Part shown: one piece after another, positions 5,311-5,508 of the stretch
Position numbering within the stretch: position 1 is the first letter of the stretch
How the letters are laid out: each line of letters opens with the position of its first letter
Source of the DNA: Pseudomonadota bacterium
GTDB taxonomy: Bacteria; Myxococcota_A; Polyangia; Fen-1088
Direction: 5' to 3'
Length of the DNA stretch: 5,508 nt
Assembly (NCBI GenBank): GCA_017881285.1
Contig: JADGRD010000284.1
Coordinates: 1-5,508, forward strand
Notes under the pieces: model-generated
What the model saw: the letters and a program-made list of their open reading frames with translations, nothing else
Databases searched by the model: none
Told to the model about the DNA's origin: nothing
Program-made: the position numbers and the translations under genes

Positions 5311-5508
5311 GTGGCTGGTTCGCGACTTGCCGGCATTGCCGTCCTCGTGCTCGCGCAAGGGTGCATTCCGCACTGGGGAGCGAATCCCGTCCCGACGACC
5401 ACCGCCCCGCCGCCGGCCCCGCCGCCCGTCGACGAACGCGTCTTGGAATATGTCCATCGTGTTCGATTGGATAGCCGACCAGGCCGACGTGCTGGGGGAT
5501 CTGCCCGC
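5311..5508 (+). CDS. start of a probable lipoprotein, cut by the window edge
   Basis: GTG 5311 opens a frame that stays open to the edge (66 codons). It begins MAGSRLAGIAVLVLAQGC, a short basic N-terminus, hydrophobic core and Cys (C18) at a lipobox-like site, although the -3 to -1 residues A-Q-G are not the commonest. A Thr/Pro-rich linker follows (PVPTTTAPPPAPPP), typical just after lipoprotein acylation sites. No strong ribosome binding site is visible. The start is 67 nt after the fused radical SAM gene stop, so the same transcript is likely. Third-position GC falls after about codon 41, while another frame (from ~5429, including ATG 5450) becomes strongly biased, so a frameshift or overlapping second gene is possible. 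Function unknown. Confidence 0.5.
   Translation, partial: MAGSRLAGIAVLVLAQGCIPHWGANPVPTTTAPPPAPPPVDERVLEYVHRVRLDSRPGRRAGGSAR

Noticed and set aside
4617..5402. Long minus-strand open frame of 261 codons across the tail region
   Set aside because: It is antisense to the fused gene, rich in Arg and His, with no recognisable domain; it arises from high-GC codon usage on the plus strand.

Overview
The window is GC-rich DNA with strong G/C preference at third codon positions, GTG and TTG start candidates and several lipoproteins with Asp/Ala/Pro-rich linkers. An RCC1-type repeat relic is also present. This suggests a Myxococcota-like (deltaproteobacterial) genome, but that is inferred from style only, because no marker gene is present.

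Layout. Minus strand, 2208 down to 1: a two-gene operon. The first gene is a secreted lipoprotein of 324 residues with a PKD/Ig-like C-terminus (2208-1234). Five bases after its stop begins a cobalamin-binding-type radical SAM enzyme (1228 to beyond the left edge). Positions 2209-3077 are a divergent intergenic region. It holds a duplicated ribosome binding site, a G-run array, a perfect 16-bp tandem repeat and the decayed remains of an RCC1-repeat gene on the minus strand. Plus strand, 3078-5243: a second B12-type radical SAM enzyme, whose reading frame runs without a stop into a C-terminal region that looks like a complete small lipoprotein (signal-like segment, lipobox-like Cys, low-complexity linker, four-Cys domain). 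Plus strand from 5311: the start of what looks like another lipoprotein, cut by the right edge, with a possible frame disturbance near 5435-5455.

How it fits together. The two radical SAM proteins are clearly related along their whole shared length: the same Rossmann half, the same CxxxCxxC cluster context, and matching EVADLY, DD and G-[VL]-E-S motifs. Each is paired with a lipoprotein, on opposite strands. In one case the lipoprotein is a separate, translationally coupled gene. In the other it is fused in frame. The repeated pairing is the main signal in the window. It suggests an uncharacterised radical SAM/lipoprotein cassette, but no substrate or product can be read from the sequence.
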